64,000 bases of DNA from Gordonia sp. KTR9 (GCF_000143885.2 NC_018581.1:496001-560000), one strand, 5' to 3'. Counted from the stretch's first letter, positions 1 through 8,775 are shown. Numbers and translations are program-made. The notes: generated by a model from the sequence alone, not told the origin.

Positions 1-1
1 C

Positions 2-142
2 GACGACCTGGACGCCACCGCGGAGAAGGTGCGTGCCGCGGGCGGTGAGATCGTCAACGGGCCCTACGCGTTTCCCGGCGGCCGCCGGTTCCATTTCACG
101 GACCCGAGCGGCAACGAACTCGGGGTGTGGTCGACCTCGTAG
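2..142 (+). CDS. VOC/glyoxalase-family protein, C-terminal fragment
   Basis: The window opens inside this gene; 46 codons and the TAG stop remain. The visible end reads FHFTDPSGNELGVWSTS. The F-x-DPSGNELGVW pattern is the classic closing strand of a vicinal-oxygen-chelate (glyoxalase/bleomycin resistance) domain, where the acidic residue near the end is commonly a metal ligand. Substrate cannot be inferred from the fragment. It lies upstream of the pilin-like trio, separated by about 150 bp, so it is probably a separate transcription unit. Confidence 0.7.
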   Translation, partial: DDLDATAEKVRAAGGEIVNGPYAFPGGRRFHFTDPSGNELGVWSTS

Positions 143-290
143 CCGACCTCCGGCCGGGTCTGCCCGCAGGCCCGGCATGGTCTCGAAATCCGAGGGATCC
201 GAACCGGGACGCGGTGCGTCCAAGTAGCTGTAACACCGCAAGTACTTGCAACACCGTTTCCCGCGGTTCCATCGACTCCCAGGAGAGACC
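143..290. promoter_or_regulatory. intergenic region with 12-bp palindrome at 238-249
   Basis: This gap precedes the DUF4244 pilin-like gene. A perfect palindrome GCAAGTACTTGC lies at 238-249, flanked on both sides by the direct repeat AACACC. It sits about 41 bp before the start codon, a place typical for an operator or activator site. A good Shine-Dalgarno (AGGAGAG) follows at 281-287. No regulator gene is adjacent, so the binding protein is unknown. Confidence 0.4.
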
Positions 291-551
291 ATGTCACGCA
301 TCATGTTCCGGACTCACCACGACACCCCTGCCGCTTCGGGGCACGATCGCGGCGCCACGATCGGACGTCTCGGCGCACACATGACCCGCCTCATGACCGA
401 CGACGAAGGAATGTCGACCGCGGAGTACGCGATCGGGACGATCGCCGCGGCCGCCTTCGGTGCGATCCTCTATACCGTGGTCACCGGAGACAACATCGTG
501 AGTGCGTTGACCGGCATCATCGGAAAGGCTCTCAACACCTCGGTCGGCTGA
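291..551 (+). CDS. DUF4244 Flp-pilin-like small membrane protein
   Basis: An 86-residue protein with a basic N-terminal half, then MTDDEGMSTAEYAIGTIAAA. The E in STAEYA followed by a hydrophobic helix resembles the processing and assembly region of Flp/Tad type IVb pilins. DUF4244 proteins occupy the Rv3656c position in mycobacteria and precede TadE-like genes, as here. The ATG at 291 was chosen because AGGAGAG lies 4 nt upstream; in-frame upstream starts lack one. The stop overlaps the next ATG by one base (TGATG), so the trio is probably translationally coupled. Likely exported and membrane inserted, a candidate minor pilus subunit. Confidence 0.75.
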   Translation: MSRIMFRTHHDTPAASGHDRGATIGRLGAHMTRLMTDDEGMSTAEYAIGTIAAAAFGAILYTVVTGDNIVSALTGIIGKALNTSVG

Positions 552-943
552 TGAGCCGTCGGAATCGGTTGAGACGCTTCGTCGCCGACGAATCGGGGAT
601 GGTGACCGTCGAGGCCGCGTACGCCGTCGCGGCGATCGTCGTCATGGTACTGATCGCCGTTGGCGCCATCGCCGCGGTGACCACGCAGATCCGATGCACC
701 GACGCGGCGCGCGAGGTGGCGCGATTGTCCGCCGCGGGAGATGTCGCGGCGCGAGAGGCTGCGCAACAGCTCGCCGGAGACGATGCCCGGGTGTCGATCT
801 CGGCCTCGGACGAGCATGTCGTCGTCGAGGTCCGGTCAGACGTGGCGATGCTGCCGGGGTTGACGATCTCGGCGCGGGCAGTGGCGGCGAAGGAGCCGAC
901 AGGTGCCGACGAGGTGGTGTTCGCGCCCGGGGTCGGACCGTGA
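551..943 (+). CDS. TadE-family pseudopilin-like protein
   Basis: A 130-residue protein. After a basic start it reads GMVTVEAAYAVAAIVVMVLI, the TadE signature: a conserved Glu at the beginning of one transmembrane helix (about residues 18-45). The remainder is a small extracytoplasmic domain with one Cys (IRCTDAA). It corresponds to Rv3655c in gene order. It overlaps both neighbours by one to four bases, so all three proteins are probably made together. TadE proteins are minor components of Tad/Flp pilus or secretion machines. The tadA/B/C ATPase and platform genes, upstream in mycobacteria, are not visible here. Confidence 0.8.
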   Translation: MSRRNRLRRFVADESGMVTVEAAYAVAAIVVMVLIAVGAIAAVTTQIRCTDAAREVARLSAAGDVAAREAAQQLAGDDARVSISASDEHVVVEVRSDVAMLPGLTISARAVAAKEPTGADEVVFAPGVGP

Positions 944-1311
944 GGGCCGGTCGGGGACTCGTCGCCGACGACGATGGTCACGCGACGGTGTTGGGTGCGT
1001 TCGTGATCGCGGCGTTGGCCGGTGTCCTCGTGATGGTGATCTACGTCGGGGGTGCTGTGCTGGCGCGCCATCGGGCCCAGTCGGCAGCCGATCTGTCGGC
1101 GCTGGCCGCGGCAATCGATCACGTCGCCGGTGAGGTGGATCCGTGTGCGTCCGCGCGAGACCTGGCCGGGCGGCAATCCTCCGGCGCCGAACTCGTCGGG
1201 TGCCGCATCGTCGGGGAGGACGTGGTGGTGACGGTACGGGTGCCGGTCGAACTCGGGAGCTTCGGAACGAACGACGCGACGGCACAGGCCCGGGCGGGAC
1301 CCGTCGGCTGA
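940..1311 (+). CDS. Rv3654c/TadE-like secreted membrane protein
   Basis: A 123-residue protein starting at GTG 940, which overlaps the TadE stop as GTGA. The start VRAGRGLVADDDGHATVLGA leads into one hydrophobic helix (about residues 18-40) with the motif LARHRAQSAADLSALAAA. That motif is typical of TadE/TadG and helicase/secretion-neighbourhood TadE-like proteins. Two Cys (DPCASA and GCRIV) may form a disulfide outside the membrane. It is the third member of the operon and sits convergent to the next minus-strand gene. Function in pilus assembly is inferred from family only. Confidence 0.75.
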   Translation: MRAGRGLVADDDGHATVLGAFVIAALAGVLVMVIYVGGAVLARHRAQSAADLSALAAAIDHVAGEVDPCASARDLAGRQSSGAELVGCRIVGEDVVVTVRVPVELGSFGTNDATAQARAGPVG

Positions 1312-1345
1312 GTCGACGTCAAGTCGGCGACTGCTGACGCCGGAC

Positions 1346-1897
1346 CTAGCCGCGCCCGTCCGCGTCCACCGAGATCCGTTTGGGATACACCCGGATGGAT
1401 TGCATGGGAGCAAACCACAATTGGTGGAAGTGCACGTCGGTGTCACCGCGGTAGGCGAGTTCGAAGGCATCGGTGCCGGTGTTCATCGGGATCCACGTCC
1501 GGGCGGCCCGAACGAACGACGACCAGTGGATGAGCTCTCCTTCGGTGAGGAAACCTCCTGCCGCTGCCCACGTCTCGCCGGACTGCGCATCGGACGACGC
1601 CAGGTAGACCTCGCCGAGTGACGCGGTGACCCGCGGGCCGACCATCGCCGTCTGGAGGTACCACTGCGCGGTCGTCACGACGTCGGTGAATCCTCCGGAA
1701 CGGGCGGCGCACCACGCGTAGTGGAGGTCCAGGGCGTCGAGTGCCTCCTCCTCGGAGAAGAACACATCGCGTTCGCCGATGGAGGACGGCAACTGGTCGG
1801 TGTTCTGCGTCGGTCGGGCGAGCAGGAAGAAGGCCCGGGAGGGTCGAGTGACCTGACGATAGGTATGTGTCCCCCGGTCGGATGCCTCGTCATGCAT
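1346..1897 (-). CDS. conserved hypothetical protein beside the DUF1998 helicase
   Basis: A 183-residue soluble protein with no signal peptide or membrane segment. The middle contains LHYAWCAARSGGFTDVVTTA and a WHFHQLWF-type aromatic stretch (VHFHQLWFAPMQS). I do not recognise the family. Its ATG at 1895-1897 lies inside the last codons of the upstream helicase gene (8-bp overlap), so the two are almost certainly co-transcribed and translationally coupled. A helicase-associated role is possible but unsupported. Confidence 0.65.
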   Translation of the reverse strand: MHDEASDRGTHTYRQVTRPSRAFFLLARPTQNTDQLPSSIGERDVFFSEEEALDALDLHYAWCAARSGGFTDVVTTAQWYLQTAMVGPRVTASLGEVYLASSDAQSGETWAAAGGFLTEGELIHWSSFVRAARTWIPMNTGTDAFELAYRGDTDVHFHQLWFAPMQSIRVYPKRISVDADGRG

Positions 1898-4217
1898 GGG
1901 CCAAGTATTCCCGACGGAGAAGATCCAGGACGGCTACTGCGCCATTCTTGTCCAGCGGATCGTTACCGTTGCCGCATTTGGGACTCTGGACGCACGATGG
2001 GCAGCCGCTCTCACAACCACAGCTGGCGACGGCGTCGCGGGTGGCGTCGATCCAGGTCAGGAAAGCCGAGTGCCCTCGCTCGGCGAAACCGGCGCCACCC
2101 ATGTAACCGTCGTAGACGAAGACCGTCGGCAGCCCGGTGTCGGGGTGGAGGTCGGTGGAGAGACCACCGATGTCCCATCTGTCGCAGGTCGCCACCAGTG
2201 GAAGGAGGCCGATCGCCGCGTGCTCGGCGGCATGGAGCGAGCCCGGCAACCGGGTCTCGTCGATTCCGGCGTCGGCCAGCGACTCCGGTGTGAGGGTGTA
2301 CATCACGGCGCGGGTGTTCAGTGTCTGTTCGGGCATGTCGAGTTCGACGGCGTCGAGTACTTCGCCGGTCCGCAACGTGCGCAGATACCCGACGACCTGG
2401 TGCGTGACGTCGACCTCGACGAACGCAACCGTCAACGGACCGAATCGTCGGCTCGCGAGCGTCGCGGTGATGGTGATGTCGGTCGTCTCCCGCGCCGACG
2501 TCGTCCAGTCCGGATCCTCCGGGTGGGCCAGCGCGAGACCGTCGTCGAGGTCGAGTTCGTCGACCAGATAGGTTTCGCCCTGGTGGATGTGGACGGCGCC
2601 GGGGTGCACGGTCGACATCGCACGACCGGTGTCGACCGTACCGAGCAGTTGCGATGTCGTGGTGTCGACGATGAGGACCTGCCCGCCGATCCCGCCGCGG
2701 ATGTCGACGTCGGCGTGGGGCTCGGTCCCGGCGGTGACATACCACCCGGACTTGCGTTTGCGGAGCAGACCTTCGCTCGCCAGGTCGTGCGCCACGTCGC
2801 GGGCGTTCCAGGCGTCGATCTCCTTGTCCGACAGCGGTTTCTCCATGGCGGCGCACAGCAGATGCGGACCCAGGATGTACGGGTTGGCGGGGTCGGTGAC
2901 GGTGGCCTCGACGGGTTTGCCGAGCAGCGACTCGGGATGGTGCACGAGGTAGGTGTCGAGCGGATCGTCGCGCGCGACGAGTACGACGAGCGAGTCGCCG
3001 GACTCGCGCTGGCGCCCCGCCCGCCCCGCCTGCTGCCAGAACGAGGCGACCGTCCCGGGATAACCGCTGACGATCACGGCGTCGAGCCCGCTGATGTCGA
3101 CGCCGAGTTCGAGCGCATTGGTGGTGGCCACGCCCAGCAGCTCCCCGTCGGAGATGGCCTTCTCGAGACGCCGTCGATCGTCGGCGAGATAACCCGCCCG
3201 GTAGGCGCCGATCCGGGACTCGAGCTCGGGGGCGCTCTGCGACAACAGGTGCCGCGCGCTGAGCGCCGTGAGCTCCACACCCCGCCGGCTACGGGCGAAG
3301 CACAGCGTGCGAGCCCCTTCGACCACGAAATCGGCCAGCAGACGGGCGGATTCGGCGCCGGCCGAGCGGCGGACCGGTGCGCCGTTCTCGCCGGTGACCA
3401 CGGGCAGGAAGTCGGGCTCCCAGAGGGCGACGGTCCGCTCGCCGCGGGGAGATCCGTCTTCGGTCACCGCGACGGCCGGCTCGCCGATCAGCCTGCCCAG
3501 CGCCTCTGCCGGCTCGGCGACCGTCGCGCTCGCCCCGATGACGATGGGATCGGCGCCGGCCGCCCGCGCGATGCGCAGCAATCGCCGCATCACCAACGCG
3601 GTATGGGACCCGAACACCCCACGATAGTGGTGGCATTCGTCGACGACGATGAATCGGAGATGCCGGAAGAACTGACGCCAGCGGTGGTGATGGGACAGAA
3701 TCCCGATGTGCAGCATGTCGGGGTTGGTGAAGATCCAGCGTGAATGGGCGCGCGCCCACTGACGGATCTCGGGGTCGGTGTCGCCGTCGTATGCGCACGG
3801 CTGCAGATGCCCGAACTCCGGCCGTCCGGCGATGATCGACGACACCGCCCGGATCTGGTCGGCGCCGAGTGCTTTTGTCGGTGCGAGGTATAGCGCCGTC
3901 GCATTCTTTTCGTTCAGCAAAGCGGTGAGAATGGGCATTTGATACGACAACGATTTGCCTGAGGCGGTACCCGTGCAAATAGCGACATGATTTCCGTGGA
4001 ATGCGGCGTCGGCCGCGCGCGCCTGGTGAGTCCACACCTTCTCGATGCCGTTGTCGGCATAGGCGTCGATCAGAGCTTGCGGCACCCACTCCGGCCAGTC
4101 GTCGAAAGATGCTGAGCGCGACGGGATTACCGACAGGTGAGTGAGAGGGGAGGGGTCGGCGTCGGAACCCGCGAGGGTCCGGGCCAGCAGCCCTGTCCCG
4201 AATGTGGAGTACTGCAT
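1890..4217 (-). CDS. DEAD/DEAH-box helicase with C-terminal DUF1998 (Rv3649-like, YprA family)
   Basis: A 775-residue ATP-dependent helicase. Visible motifs: Walker A CTGTASGKS (about 81-89), motif II VVDECHHY (about 191-198, DECH rather than DEVH), motif III GASAT, and the SF2 C-terminal block with LELGVDISGLDAV and QQAGRAGR. The C-terminus carries a four-cysteine cluster (CGCESGCPSC, then CGNG), characteristic of DUF1998 helicases of the YprA/MrfA type implicated in DNA repair. The start at 4217 gives a length near that recalled for Rv3649. An in-frame extension to 4319 exists, but it is low-complexity and runs into the cspA upstream region. Confidence 0.88.
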   Translation of the reverse strand: MQYSTFGTGLLARTLAGSDADPSPLTHLSVIPSRSASFDDWPEWVPQALIDAYADNGIEKVWTHQARAADAAFHGNHVAICTGTASGKSLSYQMPILTALLNEKNATALYLAPTKALGADQIRAVSSIIAGRPEFGHLQPCAYDGDTDPEIRQWARAHSRWIFTNPDMLHIGILSHHHRWRQFFRHLRFIVVDECHHYRGVFGSHTALVMRRLLRIARAAGADPIVIGASATVAEPAEALGRLIGEPAVAVTEDGSPRGERTVALWEPDFLPVVTGENGAPVRRSAGAESARLLADFVVEGARTLCFARSRRGVELTALSARHLLSQSAPELESRIGAYRAGYLADDRRRLEKAISDGELLGVATTNALELGVDISGLDAVIVSGYPGTVASFWQQAGRAGRQRESGDSLVVLVARDDPLDTYLVHHPESLLGKPVEATVTDPANPYILGPHLLCAAMEKPLSDKEIDAWNARDVAHDLASEGLLRKRKSGWYVTAGTEPHADVDIRGGIGGQVLIVDTTTSQLLGTVDTGRAMSTVHPGAVHIHQGETYLVDELDLDDGLALAHPEDPDWTTSARETTDITITATLASRRFGPLTVAFVEVDVTHQVVGYLRTLRTGEVLDAVELDMPEQTLNTRAVMYTLTPESLADAGIDETRLPGSLHAAEHAAIGLLPLVATCDRWDIGGLSTDLHPDTGLPTVFVYDGYMGGAGFAERGHSAFLTWIDATRDAVASCGCESGCPSCVQSPKCGNGNDPLDKNGAVAVLDLLRREYLAHA

Positions 4218-4319
4218 CTTCTGGTGACAACTCTTCGAAATAGTGTCGCTGCGTGGTCCCTGACCTGCGGCGATGTTACCGGCTGATGTCGTTGATCTGA
4301 AGTTTGACGAGGTTTTCAC

Positions 4320-4552
4320 TCACTTTGGTTCGTGTGACTATCGCTGGGGGACCGAACATGATTGACTGGTTCCGGCCGCAGCTTTCGCGACCCACCGCCC
4401 GGTGGGCGACAAGCATGTTGCAGCCGTGGTACTGAGGTTAGTTTGGCGGATCGATGCAGATCTTCGCGGGGCTCTTTGAGGTATGGCGGTCGACCGGCCA
4501 CGACACGATGACCCATCGTGTCGCGACAGTTGATATGTAAAGGATTGCAAGA
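4320..4552 (+). promoter_or_regulatory. cspA upstream region / probable long 5' UTR with hairpin at 4503-4525
   Basis: This stretch between the divergent helicase and cspA holds no convincing gene. A perfect 10-bp hairpin, CGACACGATG-ACC-CATCGTGTCG, lies at 4503-4525, ending 27 nt before the cspA ATG. The Shine-Dalgarno-like AAAGGA follows at about 4539-4544. Structured leaders that control translation or stability at low temperature are known for cold-shock genes in other bacteria. That role here is inference. Confidence 0.5.
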
Positions 4553-4756
4553 ATGGCACAGGGAACTGTGAAGTGGTTCAACGCGGAAAAGGGCTTCGGC
4601 TTCATCGCGCCTGATGAGGGTTCCGACGACGTGTTCGTCCACTATTCCGAGATCCAGGGATCCGGTTTCCGCACCCTCGAGGAGAACCAGCGGGTGGAGT
4701 TCGAGGTCGGTCAGGGCACCAAGGGTCCGCAGGCCACTGGCGTCCGCGCCGTCTGA
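4553..4756 (+). CDS. cspA: cold shock protein CspA
   Basis: A 67-residue single OB-fold (CSD) protein. It shows both RNA-binding motifs, RNP1 KGFGFI and RNP2 VFVHYSEI, after the family-typical start [14 protein letters not shown]. It binds single-stranded nucleic acid and acts as an RNA chaperone. Length and sequence are those of the mycobacterial CspA (Rv3648c) group, and its position between the DUF1998 helicase and topA matches that genome. It is followed by a strong terminator hairpin, so it is probably monocistronic with its long leader. Confidence 0.96.
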   Translation: MAQGTVKWFNAEKGFGFIAPDEGSDDVFVHYSEIQGSGFRTLEENQRVEFEVGQGTKGPQATGVRAV

Positions 4757-4798
4757 GAACACCCGCGTGTGACTGCACCACGCAGTCGGGGCAAACCA

Positions 4799-4836
4799 CC
4801 GCTCCCGTTTCGATTCGTCGAGGCGGGAGCGGTTTG
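4799..4836 (+). terminator. rho-independent-like terminator after cspA
   Basis: A hairpin pairs CCGCTCCCG (4799-4807) with CGGGAGCGG (4824-4832), and the inner CGA/TCG bases also pair. It is followed by TTTGTTGT. It begins 42 bp after the cspA stop, which suits a strong end for an abundant short mRNA. Confidence 0.75.
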
Positions 4837-4927
4837 TTGTCTGTGCCCGGCGTGCGCGGGCGGCACGTGCTCCGCGGCGTCGTGAACCCGCCGACCCCAA
4901 ACCCCGGCTCCGGCCCCGGGGACGACC

Positions 4928-4933
4928 TAGTCT
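4928..4933 (+). promoter_or_regulatory. -10 hexamer TAGTCT, leaderless promoter candidate
   Basis: TAGTCT lies exactly 6 nt before the GTG at 4940 and there is no Shine-Dalgarno. This TANNNT-6 nt-start arrangement is the pattern of leaderless transcripts in actinobacteria. Confidence 0.5.
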
Positions 4934-4939
4934 CGACTC

Positions 4940-5524
4940 GTGGGCCAGTTGTCGTTTTTCTCCGCGGAGACCGAACAGCCCGCGTACACCGACCTCGCGG
5001 GGCTGCTCGCGGCGCACGGACAGACCGTCCGCTCCGAAACCGGTACGCGGGTCTCGATCGTGGTCGCCGATCGCTGGCGAGCCGAGCAGATCGTCGTCGA
5101 GATGCGTGCCGCCGGCCTCGACGCCGAGTCGACGACGTCGGATGAGGGCACGCCCCTGGCACGTACCGCCTCCTGTCATGAGCTGGACCCGTTGCACAGG
5201 GCATGGTCGTCCGGCGCGGTGAAGGCGATGCCGTCCGGCTGGGTCCCGAGCTATCGGGCGCTGCGTCTGTGGGTGATCGCCGCAGGTCACAGCGATGCCG
5301 GCCGCTATCAGCTCGGATTGGATCCTCACGCCCCGGAGTCGCACGCCGCCCTCGCGACCGCGTTGATGCGAGTCGGGATCGCGCCGACCCTCGTCGGTAC
5401 GCGCGGGCAATCGCCGGCACTGCGGATCGCCGGCCATCGACGCCTGTCGCGCCTGCACGAGTACGTCGGGGTGCCGCCCTGCGCCGAGGCCGTCGCGGAC
5501 TGGCCGCCGGTGGACGAGCATTAG
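4940..5524 (+). CDS. Rv3647c-like protein with WhiA/LAGLIDADG-like C-terminal half
   Basis: A 194-residue soluble protein between cspA and topA, the position of Rv3647c in M. tuberculosis. It is normally called conserved hypothetical. Residues about 95-180 read like the homing-endonuclease-derived fold of WhiA: SYRALRLWVIAAGHSD, then YQLGLDPHAPESHAALATAL, then a VGIAPTLVGTR turn and a closing hydrophobic VGVPP. This is a pattern impression, not an alignment score. No catalytic acidic pair of an active endonuclease is evident. The start is GTG 4940, supported by the promoter spacing. A DNA-binding role is a guess. Confidence 0.75.
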   Translation: MGQLSFFSAETEQPAYTDLAGLLAAHGQTVRSETGTRVSIVVADRWRAEQIVVEMRAAGLDAESTTSDEGTPLARTASCHELDPLHRAWSSGAVKAMPSGWVPSYRALRLWVIAAGHSDAGRYQLGLDPHAPESHAALATALMRVGIAPTLVGTRGQSPALRIAGHRRLSRLHEYVGVPPCAEAVADWPPVDEH

Positions 5525-5709
5525 CCATCCCACACTCGGGCTTCTGAGCTGGTAGAACGTGTCAATGTGGCGGCGGATCCGTCGCCCGGGCCGATCCGTC
5601 GCGGAATTCAAATGTGCAAACGGCGCTATACATAAGGTACAAACCCAACGAACACACCTGACCTGACACGCAGGAACGTTCTCCACCCAGTCAACCAAAG
5701 GACGCCCCG
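5525..5709 (+). promoter_or_regulatory. topA upstream region
   Basis: This is an AT-richer leader before topA. The best promoter candidate is around 5607-5638: TTCAAA at 5607-5612 and TACATA at 5629-5634 (16 bp apart), with an overlapping TAAGGT at 5633-5638. That would give a leader of roughly 65-75 nt. topA promoters are often supercoiling-sensitive, but nothing in the sequence proves that here. Confidence 0.35.
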
Positions 5710-8700
5710 GTGGCAGAGACCAGCACCGCATCCCGCTCGAGTGGGGGCATTCGACGCCTCGTGATCGTCGAGTCCCCGACCAAGGCCCGCAAGATCGCCG
5801 GCTACCTCGGGTCGAACTATGTGGTGGAGTCCTCCCGCGGGCACATCCGCGATCTTCCGCGTGGCGCGGCCGACGTCCCGGCCAAGTACAAGGGCCAGCC
5901 CTGGGCACGCCTCGGCGTGAACGTCGACGACAACTTCGAACCGCTGTACGTGGTGTCCCCGGACAAGAAGTCGACCGTCAGCGAACTGAAGGCGCTGATG
6001 AAGGACGTCGACGAGCTCTACCTCGCCACCGACGGTGACCGCGAGGGGGAGGCGATCGCCTGGCATCTCCTCGAGACGCTCAAGCCGAAGATCCCGGTGA
6101 AGCGGATGGTCTTCCACGAGATCACCGAACCGGCGATCCGGGCAGCCGCCGAGAATCCCCGGGACCTCGACATCGACCTCGTCGACGCCCAGGAGACCCG
6201 CCGTATCCTCGACCGCCTCTACGGCTACGAGGTCTCACCGGTGCTGTGGAAGAAGGTCATGCCGAAGCTGTCGGCCGGCCGCGTGCAGTCGGTGGCCACG
6301 CGCATCATCGTCGAGCGCGAACGCGAGCGCATGGCGTTCGTGTCGGCCGAATACTGGGACATCTCCGCGACGATGGACGCGGAGAGCGCCGACGACTCGA
6401 ACCCGCAGACCTTCAAGGCGCGACTGGTCAACGTCGACGACGCTCGTGTGGCCACCGGACGCGACTTCGAGGCCACGGGTGCCCTGAAGAAGTCGGACGG
6501 CGTGATCGTGCTCGACGCCGATCGTGCCGAGAGCCTGGCCGCCGGCCTGCGGGGCGCGGCGATGACCGTCACGTCGGTCGAGGAGAAGCCGTACACGCGC
6601 CGTCCGTACGCGCCCTTCATGACGTCGACGCTGCAGCAGGAGGCGGGTCGCAAGCTGCGGTTCACCTCCGATCGCACGATGCGCATCGCCCAGCGGCTGT
6701 ACGAGAACGGTTTCATCACCTACATGCGTACGGACTCGACGAGCCTGAGCGAGTCGGCGATCAACGCCGCACGCAACCAGGCCCGCGAGCTCTACGGCGA
6801 CAGTTTCGTCCACCCGACGCCGCGGCAGTACACGCGCAAGGTCAAGAACGCGCAGGAGGCGCACGAGGCGATCCGTCCCGCCGGCGAGACCTTCCGCACC
6901 CCGGGGCAGGTCGCCGGACAGCTCGAGGCCGACGAGTTCCGCCTCTACGAGCTGATCTGGCAGCGCACCGTCGCCTCGCAGATGGCCGACGCCAAGGGCA
7001 CCACGCTGAGCCTGCGGATCGCCGGCACGGCTTCCTCCGGGGAGCGCGCGACGTTCGCCGCGTCGGGACGCACGATCACCTTCCCCGGCTTCCTGTCGGC
7101 CTACGTCGAGACCGTCGACGAGCAGACCGGCGGTCAGGCCGACGACGCCGAGAACCGCCTCCCGCAGCTGACGGAGGGGCAGGCGCTCACCGCGACCGAC
7201 CTCACCGCCGACGGCCACTCCACCAACCCGCCCGCGCGTTTCACCGAGGCGTCGCTGGTCAAGGTCCTCGAGGAACTCGGCATCGGCCGGCCGTCGACGT
7301 ACGCCTCGATCATCGGCACCATCCAGGACCGCGGCTACGTGGTGAAGAAGGGCAACGCCCTGGTGCCGTCGTGGATCGCCTTCGCGGTGGTCGGGCTGCT
7401 CGAGGCGTACTTCGAGAACCTCGTCGACTACGACTTCACCGCAACCCTCGAAGACGATCTCGACCAGATCGCCACCGGCAACGAGAACCGGACGCGGTGG
7501 CTGTCGGGGTTCTACTTCGGTGAGGATCGCAGCCCCGCCGACGGCGAGAGCCGTTCCGCCCAGTCGGCGATCGCGCAGCACGGCGGTCTGAAGAAGCTCG
7601 TGGGTGTCAATCTCGAGGAGATCGACGCCCGGCAGGTGAACTCGATCCGTCTGTTCGACGACGAGGAGGGACGCCCGATCTACGTGCGGGTCGGCCGATT
7701 CGGTCCGTACCTGGAACGCAACGTCGCCACGTCGCCCGACGCGGAGCCCGACCTGCAGCGTGCCAACCTGCCCGCCGACATCACGCCGGACGAGTTGACC
7801 CTCGCAGTGGCCGAAAAGCTCTTTGCCACACCGCAAGAGGGCCGTTCGCTGGGGACGGACCCGGCGACCGGTCACGAGATCGTCGCCAAGGAGGGCCGAT
7901 TCGGCCCGTATGTGACCGAGGTCCTGCCGTCGGACGACGATGACGACGACGGAGACACCCCGGCGACCATTCCCGCGGGCCCGACACCGCGTGACGGTGG
8001 GGCCGGCGGTGGCGCCGGAGGTTCCGACTCCGCCGACGCCGATGTCGTCCCACTCGACGCGCCCGGTGGCGGCACGGCCACGAAGACGAAGCCCGCGGCG
8101 AAGAAAACCGCGAAGAAGGCTGCGAAGAAGGCCGGTCCCAAGCCACGCACGGGCTCGCTGTTCAAGACGATGGACATCTCGACGGTCACCCTCGACGATG
8201 CACTGAAGCTGCTGTCGTTGCCGCGTGTCGTCGGCGTCGACCCGGAGTCCGGCGACGAGATCACCGCGCAGAACGGCCGGTACGGTCCGTACCTCAAGAA
8301 GGGATCGGACTCGCGATCGCTCGGTTCCGAGGAGCAGCTCTTCGAGATCACCCTCGACGAGGCGCTCAAGATCTACTCCGAGCCCAAACGTCGCGGTCGG
8401 CAGGCGGCCGCACCGCCGCTGCGTGAGCTCGGCAAGGACGACGAGGTCAGCGGCAAGCCGATGGTCATCAAGGACGGCCGTTTCGGACCCTATGTGACCG
8501 ACGGCGAGACCAACGCCAGCCTGCGCAAGGGCGACGAGGTCGCCTCGATCACGCCGGAACGCGCGATGGAGCTGCTCGCCGATCGCCGGGCGCGCGGGCC
8601 GGCCAAGAAGGCCACCAAGAAGGCGGCGAAGAAGGCTCCGGCCAAGAAGACGGCGGCGAAGAAGACGACCGCGAAGAAGGCCGCAGCCAAGAAGACGACC

Positions 8701-8775
8701 GCCAAGAAGACCGCGACGAAGAAGGCGACCGCCAAGAAGACCGCGGCCAAGAAGGCGGCCCCGGACGCCGAGTAG
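5710..8775 (+). CDS. topA: DNA topoisomerase I
   Basis: A 1021-residue type IA topoisomerase that relaxes negative supercoils. The N-terminal TOPRIM domain begins IVESPTKARKIAGYLG and continues with DGDREGEAIAWHL. The catalytic tyrosine is in FITYMRTDS (about Y338). After the core, several C-terminal repeats carry GRFGPYVT or GRYGPYLK, as in mycobacterial enzymes, which lack zinc fingers. The last 55 residues are a Lys/Ala tail built on AAKK and TAKK units; such tails aid processive DNA binding in mycobacteria. An acidic, Gly-rich linker lies near residues 735-775. The start is GTG 5710. Known essential family. Confidence 0.97.
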   Translation: MAETSTASRSSGGIRRLVIVESPTKARKIAGYLGSNYVVESSRGHIRDLPRGAADVPAKYKGQPWARLGVNVDDNFEPLYVVSPDKKSTVSELKALMKDVDELYLATDGDREGEAIAWHLLETLKPKIPVKRMVFHEITEPAIRAAAENPRDLDIDLVDAQETRRILDRLYGYEVSPVLWKKVMPKLSAGRVQSVATRIIVERERERMAFVSAEYWDISATMDAESADDSNPQTFKARLVNVDDARVATGRDFEATGALKKSDGVIVLDADRAESLAAGLRGAAMTVTSVEEKPYTRRPYAPFMTSTLQQEAGRKLRFTSDRTMRIAQRLYENGFITYMRTDSTSLSESAINAARNQARELYGDSFVHPTPRQYTRKVKNAQEAHEAIRPAGETFRTPGQVAGQLEADEFRLYELIWQRTVASQMADAKGTTLSLRIAGTASSGERATFAASGRTITFPGFLSAYVETVDEQTGGQADDAENRLPQLTEGQALTATDLTADGHSTNPPARFTEASLVKVLEELGIGRPSTYASIIGTIQDRGYVVKKGNALVPSWIAFAVVGLLEAYFENLVDYDFTATLEDDLDQIATGNENRTRWLSGFYFGEDRSPADGESRSAQSAIAQHGGLKKLVGVNLEEIDARQVNSIRLFDDEEGRPIYVRVGRFGPYLERNVATSPDAEPDLQRANLPADITPDELTLAVAEKLFATPQEGRSLGTDPATGHEIVAKEGRFGPYVTEVLPSDDDDDDGDTPATIPAGPTPRDGGAGGGAGGSDSADADVVPLDAPGGGTATKTKPAAKKTAKKAAKKAGPKPRTGSLFKTMDISTVTLDDALKLLSLPRVVGVDPESGDEITAQNGRYGPYLKKGSDSRSLGSEEQLFEITLDEALKIYSEPKRRGRQAAAPPLRELGKDDEVSGKPMVIKDGRFGPYVTDGETNASLRKGDEVASITPERAMELLADRRARGPAKKATKKAAKKAPAKKTAAKKTTAKKAAAKKTTAKKTATKKATAKKTAAKKAAPDAE

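Noticed and set aside
1896..3743. 615-codon plus-strand frame opposite the DUF1998 helicase
   Set aside because: It is antisense to clear helicase motifs and lacks any domain.
6235..7875. 546-codon minus-strand frame inside topA
   Set aside because: Antisense shadow of a strongly conserved gene.
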